Shown here: positions 1-8,141 of the stretch, piece by piece | Numbering within the stretch: position 1 is the stretch's first letter | How the letters are laid out: each line of letters starts with the position of its first letter | NCBI GenBank assembly: GCA_017548165.1 | Contig: JAFYMW010000115.1 | Location: 27,149 to 91,148 of the forward strand | Reading direction: 5' to 3' | Length of the DNA: 64,000 nt | DNA from: Bacteroidaceae bacterium | GTDB lineage: Bacteria; Bacteroidota; Bacteroidia; Bacteroidales; Bacteroidaceae | Notes under the pieces: generated by a model | Seen by the model: the letters and a program-made list of their open reading frames with translations, nothing else | What the model was told of the DNA's origin: nothing | The model's database searches: none | Program-made: the position numbers and the translations under genes

Positions 1-2924
1 TACTACTGAACCCGAAAGACAGTACTCAGGTTACTGGTGCCGCAACAAACACAAGCGGTTGGTTCACCATCTCACCCAAGAAAGGAGGAAAATATATCCT
101 TCGAGTTAGTTATATAGGTTACAAGACCATATACAAAGATTTGACACTACAAGCAAAAGAAGAAAAGACTAGTGTCGGCCCCATTGTTATGGAAGAAGAT
201 GCCAAGTTGATGCAACAAGCCAATGTGGTGGCACGACTAGCACAGGTGGAAATGAAGGCGGACACCTTTGTGTTCAATGCCGATGCCTTCCGCTTGCCCG
301 AAGGTGCCGTACTGGAGGAACTGGTAAAGAAGTTGCCCGGCGTGGAGGTAGCAGAGGATGGTACCATCACACACAACGGCAAGACCATCAAGAGAATCAT
401 GGTGGATGGAAAGGAATTCTTCGGAAACGACACCAAGCTGTCCATGAAGAACATCCCCACAAAAATGGTGAAGAACATCAAAGCCTATGACAGACAGAGT
501 GACTACAGCCGTGTGACTGGTATTGACGACGGTGAGGAGGAAGCTGTACTGGACTTGACCGTGAAGAAGGGCATGAAAGAAGGCTGGTTGGTGACTTTGG
601 AAGGCGGTTATGGTACACAGGACAGATATACCGGTAGACTGAACGTAATGCGAATACTGGACGACCTGCAGTTTGCACTCTTTGCAAATACCGACAACTC
701 AAGCAACGGCGGTGGCATCGTGTCGAACCAGATGGGCGGCCTGAACGTAGCATGGGAAAACGGCAAGCGCCCCTATGAGGCAGGATTGCTGAAACTGGGC
801 GGTAGCGTAAGAGCAAACCGCTCCTTCCGCGAGAACTACTCAAAGAGCAACTCGGAGACCTTCCTGCTGGGAGCAAGCAGCACATGGAGCAACTCCATGA
901 GTTCGAGCGAGAGCCTGAATTGGGGATTCAATACCGACCTGTTTGTGGAATGGATGCCCGACTCCATGACAAACATCATCTTCCGTCCTGCATATTCGCA
1001 CTCGGAGGGCAGATCGGATTCGGAAAGTCGTTCCGTTACATTTGACGCAGACCCATACGAGGAAGGCATGGAAAATCCTCTAACAGAGTTCAACGACTCC
1101 ATCGATACCGACAACGACGGTATGAATGACCATCAAGTATATGAGGACATACTGGTTAACAGCAACGTGAACAACAGCATGTCGCGCAATGCTTCCAACA
1201 ACGCAAATGGTTCGTTCCAAATAAACCGTCGTTTGGGCAAGCCTGGCAGAAACATAACCTTGAACCTGAACGGCAACTACTCCAACTCGGGAAGCAAGTC
1301 CTGGAACATATCCGACATCAAATACTATAAGACAGATTCCAGGACCTACACCAACCGTTTCAACGAAAGTCCAAGCACCAACTGGAACATCAACACACGT
1401 CTGAGCTATACCGAACCTCTGACACAGCATATGAACCTGCAAGGTAGCTACCAGTTCCAGTACCGCTTCTCGGACAGCAACCGTTCCATGTATGACTTGC
1501 ATAAACTGCTGGACGAGCATCCCGAAATTTCTGGTTACATGCCATTGACTCCTGAACAGATCTACATGGGATACATCCCTGGACTGGACACTCTGAACTG
1601 GTTGCTGAACAGGGAGAACTCGCAGTATGCCACATACAACGAGTACAACCATGATGCACAACTCCTGTTGCGTTATACACGCAAGTTTGAGAACGAGCAG
1701 GAACTGCGTTTCAACTTCGGTGCATCCTTCCAGCCCCAGACCACGCACATGGATTATGAGAAAAACCACATTGACACGACCATTGTGCGCAACATATTCA
1801 ACTGGGCACCGAGAATACATGCACGCTGGAAGATAAATAAGGGCAGCCAGTTGCAGTTCCGCTACAACGGACGCATGTCACAACCCAGTATGACCAGTCT
1901 GATTGAGGTGATGGACAACAGCAACCCTCAGTATGTGAGCATAGGTAATGCCGGTCTGGAGAGCAGTTGGACAAACAACGTGAACATGAACTACAATGGT
2001 TCGTACACTGAACAGCATATGAACTGGTCGGCAGGTGCTTCGTACTCAACCACCGACCGCTCCGTGTCGTCTGCCACAATCTACGATGCAGAAACGGGTA
2101 ACAGATATAGCCGTCCCATGAACATAGACGGCAACTGGAATACTTCTGCCAACATTGGTTTCAACACCGCACTGGATACGGCTAAGCACTTCTCTATGAA
2201 CCTGCACTCCAACATCCGCTACTCCAACAACGTGGGCTATATATCCTCGGCCATGAATGGACTGAAGACACCGGAGACTGTGGAAGACATGCAGGCCCTG
2301 TTCAGCAACGCCCTTGCCAACGGGCAGCTTAACAAGGCCACTACAAGGAATCTTGGCGTGGGGTCCAACCTAAGATTCACCTATCGTACAGAATGGGGTG
2401 AGACTGGTTCAATCGAGGTTGGCGTGAACGGTAGTTTCAACTACCAGCATGCCCGCAACGAGGAGAACACCAAGGCCAATATGGACTCATGGAACTTCAA
2501 CTACGGAGGCAACTTCACCATCACAGCACCATGGGGTACGACGCTGCGTTCCGACATCGGTCCCAATTACCGACGCGGCTATGCCGACGCGAGCATGAAC
2601 ACAACAGAACTCATCTGGAACGCCAGTTTGCAACATACCTTCCTGAAGAAGAAGAACCTCATCGTGAGCGCCCACTGGTATGATATCCTGGGCGAACGCA
2701 GCAACATCTCACGTTCTATCTCTGCGACATCACGAACAGACTCGTACACAAATGCGATATATTCATACGTAATGCTCCGTGTTTCATACCGTCTGAACCT
2801 GCTTGGTGGCAAGGGAGCTCGCGAGGAAAGACGTGGTCCCGAAGGCAGAGGTCCTGGCGGTGGCGGAGGTCGCCCCTACGGTCCCCCTCCAGGTGGTATG
2901 GGTGGTGGCATGCGCCCATGGTAA
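1..2924 (+). CDS. Outer-membrane beta-barrel family protein (TonB-dependent-receptor-like), 5' truncated by window edge
   Basis: The reading frame is open from base 3, so the gene begins before the window. The first visible residues (GWFTISPKKGGKYILRVSYI) match the end of a carboxypeptidase-regulatory-like beta-sandwich domain, the usual N-terminus of Bacteroidetes outer-membrane proteins. A plug-like segment follows (LEELVKKLPGVEV, then a DGKEFFGND region), then several hundred residues rich in Asn, Ser, Tyr and alternating hydrophobics, typical of barrel strands. This order fits the OMP beta-barrel family related to TonB receptors, acting in the outer membrane; the substrate cannot be told. 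The last roughly 40 residues are an Arg/Gly/Pro-rich low-complexity tail ending MRPW, beyond the expected last strand. It is followed by a strong hairpin terminator. Family placement is confident; specific function is unknown. Confidence 0.85.
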   Translation, partial: LLNPKDSTQVTGAATNTSGWFTISPKKGGKYILRVSYIGYKTIYKDLTLQAKEEKTSVGPIVMEEDAKLMQQANVVARLAQVEMKADTFVFNADAFRLPEGAVLEELVKKLPGVEVAEDGTITHNGKTIKRIMVDGKEFFGNDTKLSMKNIPTKMVKNIKAYDRQSDYSRVTGIDDGEEEAVLDLTVKKGMKEGWLVTLEGGYGTQDRYTGRLNVMRILDDLQFALFANTDNSSNGGGIVSNQMGGLNVAWENGKRPYEAGLLKLGGSVRANRSFRENYSKSNSETFLLGASSTWSNSMSSSESLNWGFNTDLFVEWMPDSMTNIIFRPAYSHSEGRSDSESRSVTFDADPYEEGMENPLTEFNDSIDTDNDGMNDHQVYEDILVNSNVNNSMSRNASNNANGSFQINRRLGKPGRNITLNLNGNYSNSGSKSWNISDIKYYKTDSRTYTNRFNESPSTNWNINTRLSYTEPLTQHMNLQGSYQFQYRFSDSNRSMYDLHKLLDEHPEISGYMPLTPEQIYMGYIPGLDTLNWLLNRENSQYATYNEYNHDAQLLLRYTRKFENEQELRFNFGASFQPQTTHMDYEKNHIDTTIVRNIFNWAPRIHARWKINKGSQLQFRYNGRMSQPSMTSLIEVMDNSNPQYVSIGNAGLESSWTNNVNMNYNGSYTEQHMNWSAGASYSTTDRSVSSATIYDAETGNRYSRPMNIDGNWNTSANIGFNTALDTAKHFSMNLHSNIRYSNNVGYISSAMNGLKTPETVEDMQALFSNALANGQLNKATTRNLGVGSNLRFTYRTEWGETGSIEVGVNGSFNYQHARNEENTKANMDSWNFNYGGNFTITAPWGTTLRSDIGPNYRRGYADASMNTTELIWNASLQHTFLKKKNLIVSAHWYDILGERSNISRSISATSRTDSYTNAIYSYVMLRVSYRLNLLGGKGAREERRGPEGRGPGGGGGRPYGPPPGGMGGGMRPW

Positions 2925-2958
2925 AAAGATAGGCAATCACAAGATTGCCAGCAATAAT

Positions 2959-3006
2959 AAAAACGATTCAGCCATATGGTCAATCCCATATGGCTGAATC
3001 GTTTTT
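2959..3006. terminator. Bidirectional hairpin terminator
   Basis: Perfect 21-bp inverted repeat (arms 2959-2979 and 2986-3006, 6-nt loop) whose outer ends are five A and five T, giving a U-run on either transcript. It lies between the convergent outer-membrane protein gene and rsmD and can end both. Confidence 0.9.
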
Positions 3007-3022
3007 ATATAGCATGATACTT

Positions 3023-3556
3023 TTACTGGAAGAACGAGAAGTTGACGCTACCGTAATGACGGTGTTCAACAAAGCGGGGATGCTGACTGAAGTCGTGGTC
3101 CCTACCATGCTCGAGAACCAAAAGACCTCCCTCACGCAAAAGATTACGCTCCAGTATCATATCAGGCAGTTCTGGGATTTCCTTCAACACATAGGGGGGA
3201 TCGGCAAAGACGAAATCAAACTGTTCACGACATTGTGATATATATTTAAAGACATCGCCCTTGACAGGCACAGCTGAGAGGTCTTGCAATTTATCGATAA
3301 ACTCTTTTATAAACTTGAAGTGCAAGGGATCCTTCTCTATACTGATGACACGGGAACAACCACGAGAAAGAAGTTCCAACGTAATACTTCCTGTTCCTGC
3401 AAAGAGATCCAATGCCACAGGTTCCTTCTCCCAATCAATATAGGAATTAAGCACATTAAAAAGATTCTCTTTTGCAAAATCTGTTGTAGGACGCGCCTTG
3501 AAAGTTCGTGGTATGTCGAAATGGCGTCCTTTGTATTTACCCGTTATGACACGCAT
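3023..3556 (-). CDS. rsmD: 16S rRNA (guanine(966)-N2)-methyltransferase RsmD
   Basis: A 177-residue class I SAM-dependent methyltransferase that methylates G966 of 16S rRNA during 30S assembly. The SAM-binding motif I is DLFAGTG (residues 50-56) and the N6/N2-amino methyltransferase motif is DPPY (119-122). The N-terminus MRVITGKYKGR is characteristic of RsmD. The length is normal. The ATG at 3556 is fixed because an in-frame stop lies 12 bases upstream. It is the last gene of a minus-strand set with the DUF3822 gene and the anchored hypothetical; DUF3822 next to rsmD is a common Bacteroidetes arrangement. It ends at the shared bidirectional terminator. Confidence 0.95.
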   Translation of the reverse strand: MRVITGKYKGRHFDIPRTFKARPTTDFAKENLFNVLNSYIDWEKEPVALDLFAGTGSITLELLSRGCSRVISIEKDPLHFKFIKEFIDKLQDLSAVPVKGDVFKYISQCREQFDFVFADPPYVLKEIPELPDMILERNLLREGGLLVLEHGRDHDFSQHPRFVEHRHYGSVNFSFFQ

Positions 3557-3689
3557 AATGAACGTTTAATGATTAGTGATGGTGGTAGTGGAAAGTTTTA
3601 TGTTGAGTGTGTAGAGCTTAGAAAATCCATGAAGAAATGTCCAATAATCGTTGAAGGTTGCCTATTGACTGCTCCCCATCACCCATACT

Positions 3690-4430
3690 CTAAATAGATA
3701 GTTGGTGCATATCTACATGTGCCAAATACTGACAAAGGTCTTCGTACAATGTTTCGTCTGCACCATAAAGAACGCAAGAATCGTGCCATGCGTCCAAAGC
3801 AAGTGTCTTCCACACATAAAGTATGAAATAAAGTTTATCTGCATTGCCTGCAGCACGGAAGACGTTGGCAAAATGCAGATGACCGTGACGGAGAACTATT
3901 ATCATTATTCCCCCTTCTACTATTACAGCATGTATGCTGACTGGCAATGTGCTACCCTGTTGCATCTCGGCTACTCGAGAAAGGATAGTTCCATTGAATC
4001 CCTGAACAATGGCGCTGGGATAGTGCAATTTTAGAGCATCTGCCACGGATTTGGGCAAAGTGAATATCTCAACGACATTAAGGGATGGAACAACCTGAAA
4101 GAACATATCTTCGGGTCGGGGCGACATGCCACTAAATGTGAGACGATAAACTGCCAACATATCCTCGCGACGAAACTCGTCTAAGGGAACACGTGTACTT
4201 GGCGAGGTGGAATACAACACTACCCTTTCGTAATGACGACCACGAATACGGGGCAGCTGCAAACCACGAACCAAAGCCTCTGGCAAAGTCTCATCGGGCT
4301 GGCAGTGCAAATGTTCCTGCAACAAAAGTTGAGAAGAGCCGAGGCTATATACAAGAAAAGAAAATCCATCCGTACAAAGACGGATGGATAGACTATAATT
4401 TAATAATGATTTATTCCCAGTTACCGGCAT
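3690..4430 (-). CDS. DUF3822 family protein
   Basis: Resembles the DUF3822 family of Bacteroidetes: an early LSIRLCTDGFSFLVYS strand, a central region with alternating short strands, and a late segment with HGHLHFANVF and YFILYVWKTL. No catalytic motif is recognisable and no signal peptide is seen, so it is probably cytoplasmic. The best start is the ATG at 4430 (MPVTGNK), which overlaps the last 20 bases of the upstream gene; an ATG at 4460 is possible but would lengthen the overlap. The overlap suggests translational coupling. Position just upstream of rsmD is typical of the family and hints at a link to translation or genome upkeep, but the function is not known. Confidence 0.75.
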   Translation of the reverse strand: MPVTGNKSLLNYSLSIRLCTDGFSFLVYSLGSSQLLLQEHLHCQPDETLPEALVRGLQLPRIRGRHYERVVLYSTSPSTRVPLDEFRREDMLAVYRLTFSGMSPRPEDMFFQVVPSLNVVEIFTLPKSVADALKLHYPSAIVQGFNGTILSRVAEMQQGSTLPVSIHAVIVEGGIMIIVLRHGHLHFANVFRAAGNADKLYFILYVWKTLALDAWHDSCVLYGADETLYEDLCQYLAHVDMHQLSI

Positions 4431-5103
4431 TGTTATTCCAACCATTACCAGCCTCACCAATCTTCAAGCCAGCATACTTACCCATTTCTTCTGCCTCGAC
4501 CATGGTGTTCTTAATCATTCTGTCGCCGAGTTTGCCCATACCCTTCAGGTAGCTTGCAATAGGAGCGTTACACTCCATAACCTGAATGATAGAACCACTC
4601 TTTGTTGTATTAGGACATGCAACGATTTCAAATGTATCACCAGCAGAGAAAGGAATATAGCGCAGTGAATCAAAATTGAGGTTGAGACCTTTGTACAAGC
4701 TATCCTTCAAAGACACCCAAGTGGTATCACGACGGAAACCTTCAAGCTTATATTCGGCAATTGCCTTAGCATCACCGCTATTGATGATGGCTGCAGCCTT
4801 AGCTTCAGTAAGACCTTTCTCCATCTGCTCGTCAGAAAGAACACCTTCCTTAACGATAACAGGCAACTTACCGTTCTTAACGAAATCAATCAAAACATCC
4901 CAATCTGCACAATAAGCACTTTCGGGGTGCTGTTGTTTGTAAGCCTCTTCGGCATCCTTAATCTGAAGAAGGCGAGCCTTTACCTGAGCCTCACGATAAG
5001 CAACCTCTGCATCGAAATCGATGGTGTCCTGAATACTACGCCAGCAGATAATTGCCAATAATAATACACACACACCCAAAATTAGATTAATAACTTTTTT
5101 CAT
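4411..5103 (-). CDS. Conserved hypothetical protein with N-terminal membrane anchor
   Basis: 230 residues. Residues 4-21 form one hydrophobic helix (LILGVCVLLLAIICW) followed at once by a long charged helix (about 30-60, AYREAQVKARLLQIKDAEEA), then a mixed soluble domain. There is no lipobox. A membrane anchor running into an amphipathic helix resembles the layout of pseudopilins and other bitopic envelope proteins, but there is no prepilin peptidase site, so this is only an analogy. It is probably held in the inner membrane with the C-terminal domain outside. The C-terminal GNGWNNNAGNWE is Gly/Asn/Trp rich. It is first in a set with DUF3822 and rsmD. I do not recognise the family. Confidence 0.65.
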   Translation of the reverse strand: MKKVINLILGVCVLLLAIICWRSIQDTIDFDAEVAYREAQVKARLLQIKDAEEAYKQQHPESAYCADWDVLIDFVKNGKLPVIVKEGVLSDEQMEKGLTEAKAAAIINSGDAKAIAEYKLEGFRRDTTWVSLKDSLYKGLNLNFDSLRYIPFSAGDTFEIVACPNTTKSGSIIQVMECNAPIASYLKGMGKLGDRMIKNTMVEAEEMGKYAGLKIGEAGNGWNNNAGNWE

Positions 5104-5140
5104 GTCTGCTATTTCATTTTATTTTTGTACATTCGCATCG

Positions 5141-5148
5141 CAAAGTTA
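5141..5148 (-). promoter_or_regulatory. Putative -7 box for the 5103 gene set
   Basis: Minus-strand TAACTTTG matches the Bacteroidetes -7 consensus TAnnTTTG and lies about 37 bases before the ATG at 5103. No convincing -33 TTTG is found at 19-21 bp. Confidence 0.5.
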
Positions 5149-5200
5149 AGAAAAAGAATCCAACTAACGATATTTTTACTTCTTTTTTTATCAAAGTTTT

Positions 5201-6643
5201 ATGATAAGTGAAGATTTAGGGCTGTTGATAAGAGAAAACTTCGCACATGTTCCCACAGAAGAGCAGGAATATGTGATAAACTTATGGTGCAAATTTCTTC
5301 TCGGACGAAATGAAGATTCACTATTTCTTTTAAAAGGATATGCAGGAACGGGCAAGACATCGTTGGTTGGAGCATTGGTAAAGACGATGAAGATGCTGAA
5401 ACAGCGTGTCGTACTACTGGCACCGACAGGTAGAGCTGCAAAAGTGATGGGAGGATATGCCAATTGTTCTGCTGGCACCATACATCGTCATATATACCGC
5501 CAGAAAACATTTGGAGAAGAAAAATACACCGCTGCACCTAATCTGAAAGAAAACACCCTGTATATTGTCGACGAAGCATCAATGATTGCCAATGATGGTT
5601 TATCGGGCAGTGTCTTTGGCGACGGAAGATTGTTGGACGACTTGATACACTTTGTATATTCGTGCAACGGCTGCCGACTGATATTGATAGGAGATACAGC
5701 ACAGTTACCACCTGTAGGAGAAGTAGAATCACCTGCATTGGATATTAGAGAACTGAGTGGGTATGGTATGGATGTTATACATGCAGAACTGACACAAGTG
5801 GTGAGACAGGTGGATTCATCAGGTATATTGTGGAATGCCACAAAGTTACGTCAATGTCTGTGTGAGGGGTATGATGTTCCACCCATACGCATAGGCTTTC
5901 CCGATGTGATGGTGATTACCGGCAATGATCTATTAGAAAGTCTGGAACAAAGCTATTGGCAATGCGGTAAGGATGGGACTATTGTGATTACGCGCAGCAA
6001 CAAAAGGGCCAACGTATACAACATGGGCATACGCAACCGTATCTTTGACTATGAATGTGAGTTAGTGGGAGGAGATATGGTGATGGTGGCGAAAAACAAG
6101 TATCTTAACGGCAAAGACCTAATTGCCAATGGAGAAATGGCCATAGTACAACGTATATATAATGAAAGAGAATTGTACGGTTTCAGATTTGCCGATGCCT
6201 CTTTGAAACTTGTTGACAGAGAGGAGAACGATGAAGTCAACGAAAAGAACAGCAACATAACCGAACTGGACACTGTGGTGCTACTGGATACCCTACATAC
6301 CGAAGCTCCAGCTCTGAGCAGAGAGCAACAGCAACAGCTTTTTATTAGCGTGTGCGAAGACTATCCGGAATTAAGAAACAAACGAGATTTGTACAAGGCG
6401 GTTAAAGAGGATAAATACTATGGGGCTCTGCAAATAAAATATGCCTATGCAATAACGTGCCATAAGGCTCAGGGTGGCCAGTGGGAAGATGTGTATATCG
6501 ACCAGGGATATGTCACAGAAGATATGCTAACAGAAGACTATATCAGATGGCTTTACACAGCATTAACCCGAGCAACGAGAAGGGTGTATCTTGTTAACTG
6601 GCCAGAGAAGCAAACAGAAAACAAAACGAATATCGTCTGTTAA
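5201..6643 (+). CDS. RecD-like ATP-dependent DNA helicase (superfamily 1, AAA_30/UvrD_C_2)
   Basis: 480 residues, much shorter than RecD2 (about 720 or more), and lacking the long N-terminal region of RecD. Walker A is GYAGTGKT (46-53), Walker B DEASM (124-128), and motif III GDTAQLPPVG (164-173). The C-terminal UvrD_C_2 part has CHKAQGGQWEDV (about 420-431) and YTALTRA (452-458). These motifs define an SF1B 5'-3' helicase that couples ATP hydrolysis to unwinding, probably in repair or recombination. Such short stand-alone forms are common in Bacteroidetes and are often mislabelled as endonucleases; I see no nuclease domain. The ATG at 5201 starts 97 bp from the divergent upstream gene. The partner complex, if any, is unknown. 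Confidence 0.85.
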   Translation: MISEDLGLLIRENFAHVPTEEQEYVINLWCKFLLGRNEDSLFLLKGYAGTGKTSLVGALVKTMKMLKQRVVLLAPTGRAAKVMGGYANCSAGTIHRHIYRQKTFGEEKYTAAPNLKENTLYIVDEASMIANDGLSGSVFGDGRLLDDLIHFVYSCNGCRLILIGDTAQLPPVGEVESPALDIRELSGYGMDVIHAELTQVVRQVDSSGILWNATKLRQCLCEGYDVPPIRIGFPDVMVITGNDLLESLEQSYWQCGKDGTIVITRSNKRANVYNMGIRNRIFDYECELVGGDMVMVAKNKYLNGKDLIANGEMAIVQRIYNERELYGFRFADASLKLVDREENDEVNEKNSNITELDTVVLLDTLHTEAPALSREQQQQLFISVCEDYPELRNKRDLYKAVKEDKYYGALQIKYAYAITCHKAQGGQWEDVYIDQGYVTEDMLTEDYIRWLYTALTRATRRVYLVNWPEKQTENKTNIVC

Positions 6644-6691
6644 ATTTGATTAAATAGTCATACCACGAGAATAAGCTATTGGATTTTATTG

Positions 6692-6699
6692 TATATTTG
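6692..6699 (+). promoter_or_regulatory. Putative -7 box for the HAD-hotdog gene
   Basis: TATATTTG fits TAnnTTTG, 32 bases before the ATG at 6732. A -33 element at the right spacing is not evident. Confidence 0.5.
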
Positions 6700-6731
6700 T
6701 ACATCACTGGAAACAAATAAAACACAAAAAT

Positions 6732-7997
6732 ATGGAATATAAACTTCTTGTTCTTGATGTTGACGGCACTTTGCTCAACAGCAACCGAGAAATGAGTGAG
6801 CGCACCATAAGAACCTTAAAAAAGGTACAGCAAAACGGAGTACGCATAGCACTTGCCACTGGACGTCCCACATATGGTGTACTACCTTATGCCAAAGCCA
6901 TTGACCTGGATTTCAACGATGGATATATTATAAGTTACAATGGTTCCAAAGTTTTAGAGGCCAGCACTGGCAAGGTACTATTTGAACGTACGATAGACCC
7001 CAAAATGGTTCCATACCTGGAGAAACAGGCAGAACGAAGCGGTTGTGTACTGGCTTTCTACGAGAATGATGAGGTGGTAGCAACAGACACCTCCAATCAT
7101 CATATCGTTGACGAGGCACAGATGAACAATATGGCGCTACGCCAAGTTGACAGCATTTCTGAAGCCTTGGAGGGAGTAAAAGACGACCCAAAATTGTGGC
7201 CTACGGAAGTTATCCTTGTCAATGATGACGAACAGATGCTGACTGGCCTAGAGGAGTATCTACAGCGTCACCTTAATGGTGTGATGGACACAATCCATTC
7301 CAATCCTTATTATTTGGAAATCGTTGGCTATCAGGTAGGCAAGAGTCATGCTATGAGTGCCTTGGTACAGAAACTGGGCATAAGCATGAAAGAAGTCTTG
7401 GCCTTTGGTGACGGACATGCAGACATTAACATGCTCCAAATGGCTGGAACTGGTATAGCTATGGGCAATGCACCGGAAGAGGTGAAACGTTGCGCCGACT
7501 ACACCACACTGTCCAACGATGAAGATGGTGCTGCCATTGCCATAGAGCGCGCTTTTGAAGAAGAACACGAAAAGAAGGAAGACGACCAAGAAGTTCCCGT
7601 AGATGTTCTGAACGCACAGAATAAGAATACCCTTATGGGAGCATTGGGTATGCAATATACTTTTGCCAGTCCACATCGAGTAGAGGCAACAATGCCTGTA
7701 GACGGCAGAACAAGACAGCCCTTTGGCATCCTGGCAGGAGGAGCATCCTTGGCTCTGGCAGAAACCCTGGCAGGTCTGGGCAGCATGATTGCATGTAAAC
7801 CTGGCGAAATGGCTGTGGGAATGCAGGTTTCTGGCAACCATGTGTCAAGTGCACACGACGGAGACACAGTACGAGGTGTGGCAACACCAGTTCATCTAGG
7901 ACGTTCGAGCCATGTATGGAATGTACAGATATTTACATCTACTGGCAAACTAGTCAGTTCGGTAACAGTGACCAATTCTATTATGCAAAAGAGATAA
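6732..7997 (+). CDS. HAD-IIB (Cof-type) phosphatase fused to a hotdog-fold thioesterase
   Basis: 421 residues with two domains. Residues 1-275 are a Cof-like HAD phosphatase: DVDGT nucleophile loop (D9, D11), motif II in LATGRP (41-46), and GDGHADINML (226-235). An acidic linker (about 276-295) joins it to residues 300-420, a PaaI/YdiI-like hotdog thioesterase with QPFGILAGGASLALAE; Q329 and the catalytic-type E344 are present. Where YdiI-type enzymes have His (LHGGAS) this has Ala335. HAD-hotdog fusions occur in Bacteroidetes, and the thioesterase half resembles DHNA-CoA hydrolases of menaquinone synthesis, but no men gene is adjacent, so that role is inference. A strong terminator follows directly. 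Confidence 0.85.
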   Translation: MEYKLLVLDVDGTLLNSNREMSERTIRTLKKVQQNGVRIALATGRPTYGVLPYAKAIDLDFNDGYIISYNGSKVLEASTGKVLFERTIDPKMVPYLEKQAERSGCVLAFYENDEVVATDTSNHHIVDEAQMNNMALRQVDSISEALEGVKDDPKLWPTEVILVNDDEQMLTGLEEYLQRHLNGVMDTIHSNPYYLEIVGYQVGKSHAMSALVQKLGISMKEVLAFGDGHADINMLQMAGTGIAMGNAPEEVKRCADYTTLSNDEDGAAIAIERAFEEEHEKKEDDQEVPVDVLNAQNKNTLMGALGMQYTFASPHRVEATMPVDGRTRQPFGILAGGASLALAETLAGLGSMIACKPGEMAVGMQVSGNHVSSAHDGDTVRGVATPVHLGRSSHVWNVQIFTSTGKLVSSVTVTNSIMQKR

Positions 7998-8047
7998 TAA
8001 ATGAGAGAGGAGTTACCTGCACAAATAATTGAGCACATTATTAAAAC

Positions 8048-8076
8048 AAATAACCCAGGTGCTCCCTGGGTTATTT
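8048..8076. terminator. Hairpin terminator between HAD-hotdog gene and alaS
   Basis: A 12-bp perfect stem (8048-8059 with 8065-8076, 5-nt loop) flanked by A and T runs. It ends the plus-strand gene and may also serve the convergent alaS. Confidence 0.85.
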
Positions 8077-8141
8077 ATTTTGTATAATTATCAACATCTG
8101 TTGACTATAGACCTTTGTCTATTAACTTCTTCTACTGTCCG

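Noticed and set aside
1080-1820. 246-residue minus-strand ORF inside the outer-membrane protein gene
   Set aside because: It lies wholly opposite a clear gene, has no ribosome-binding site, and its His/Val/Cys-rich composition is that of a codon shadow.
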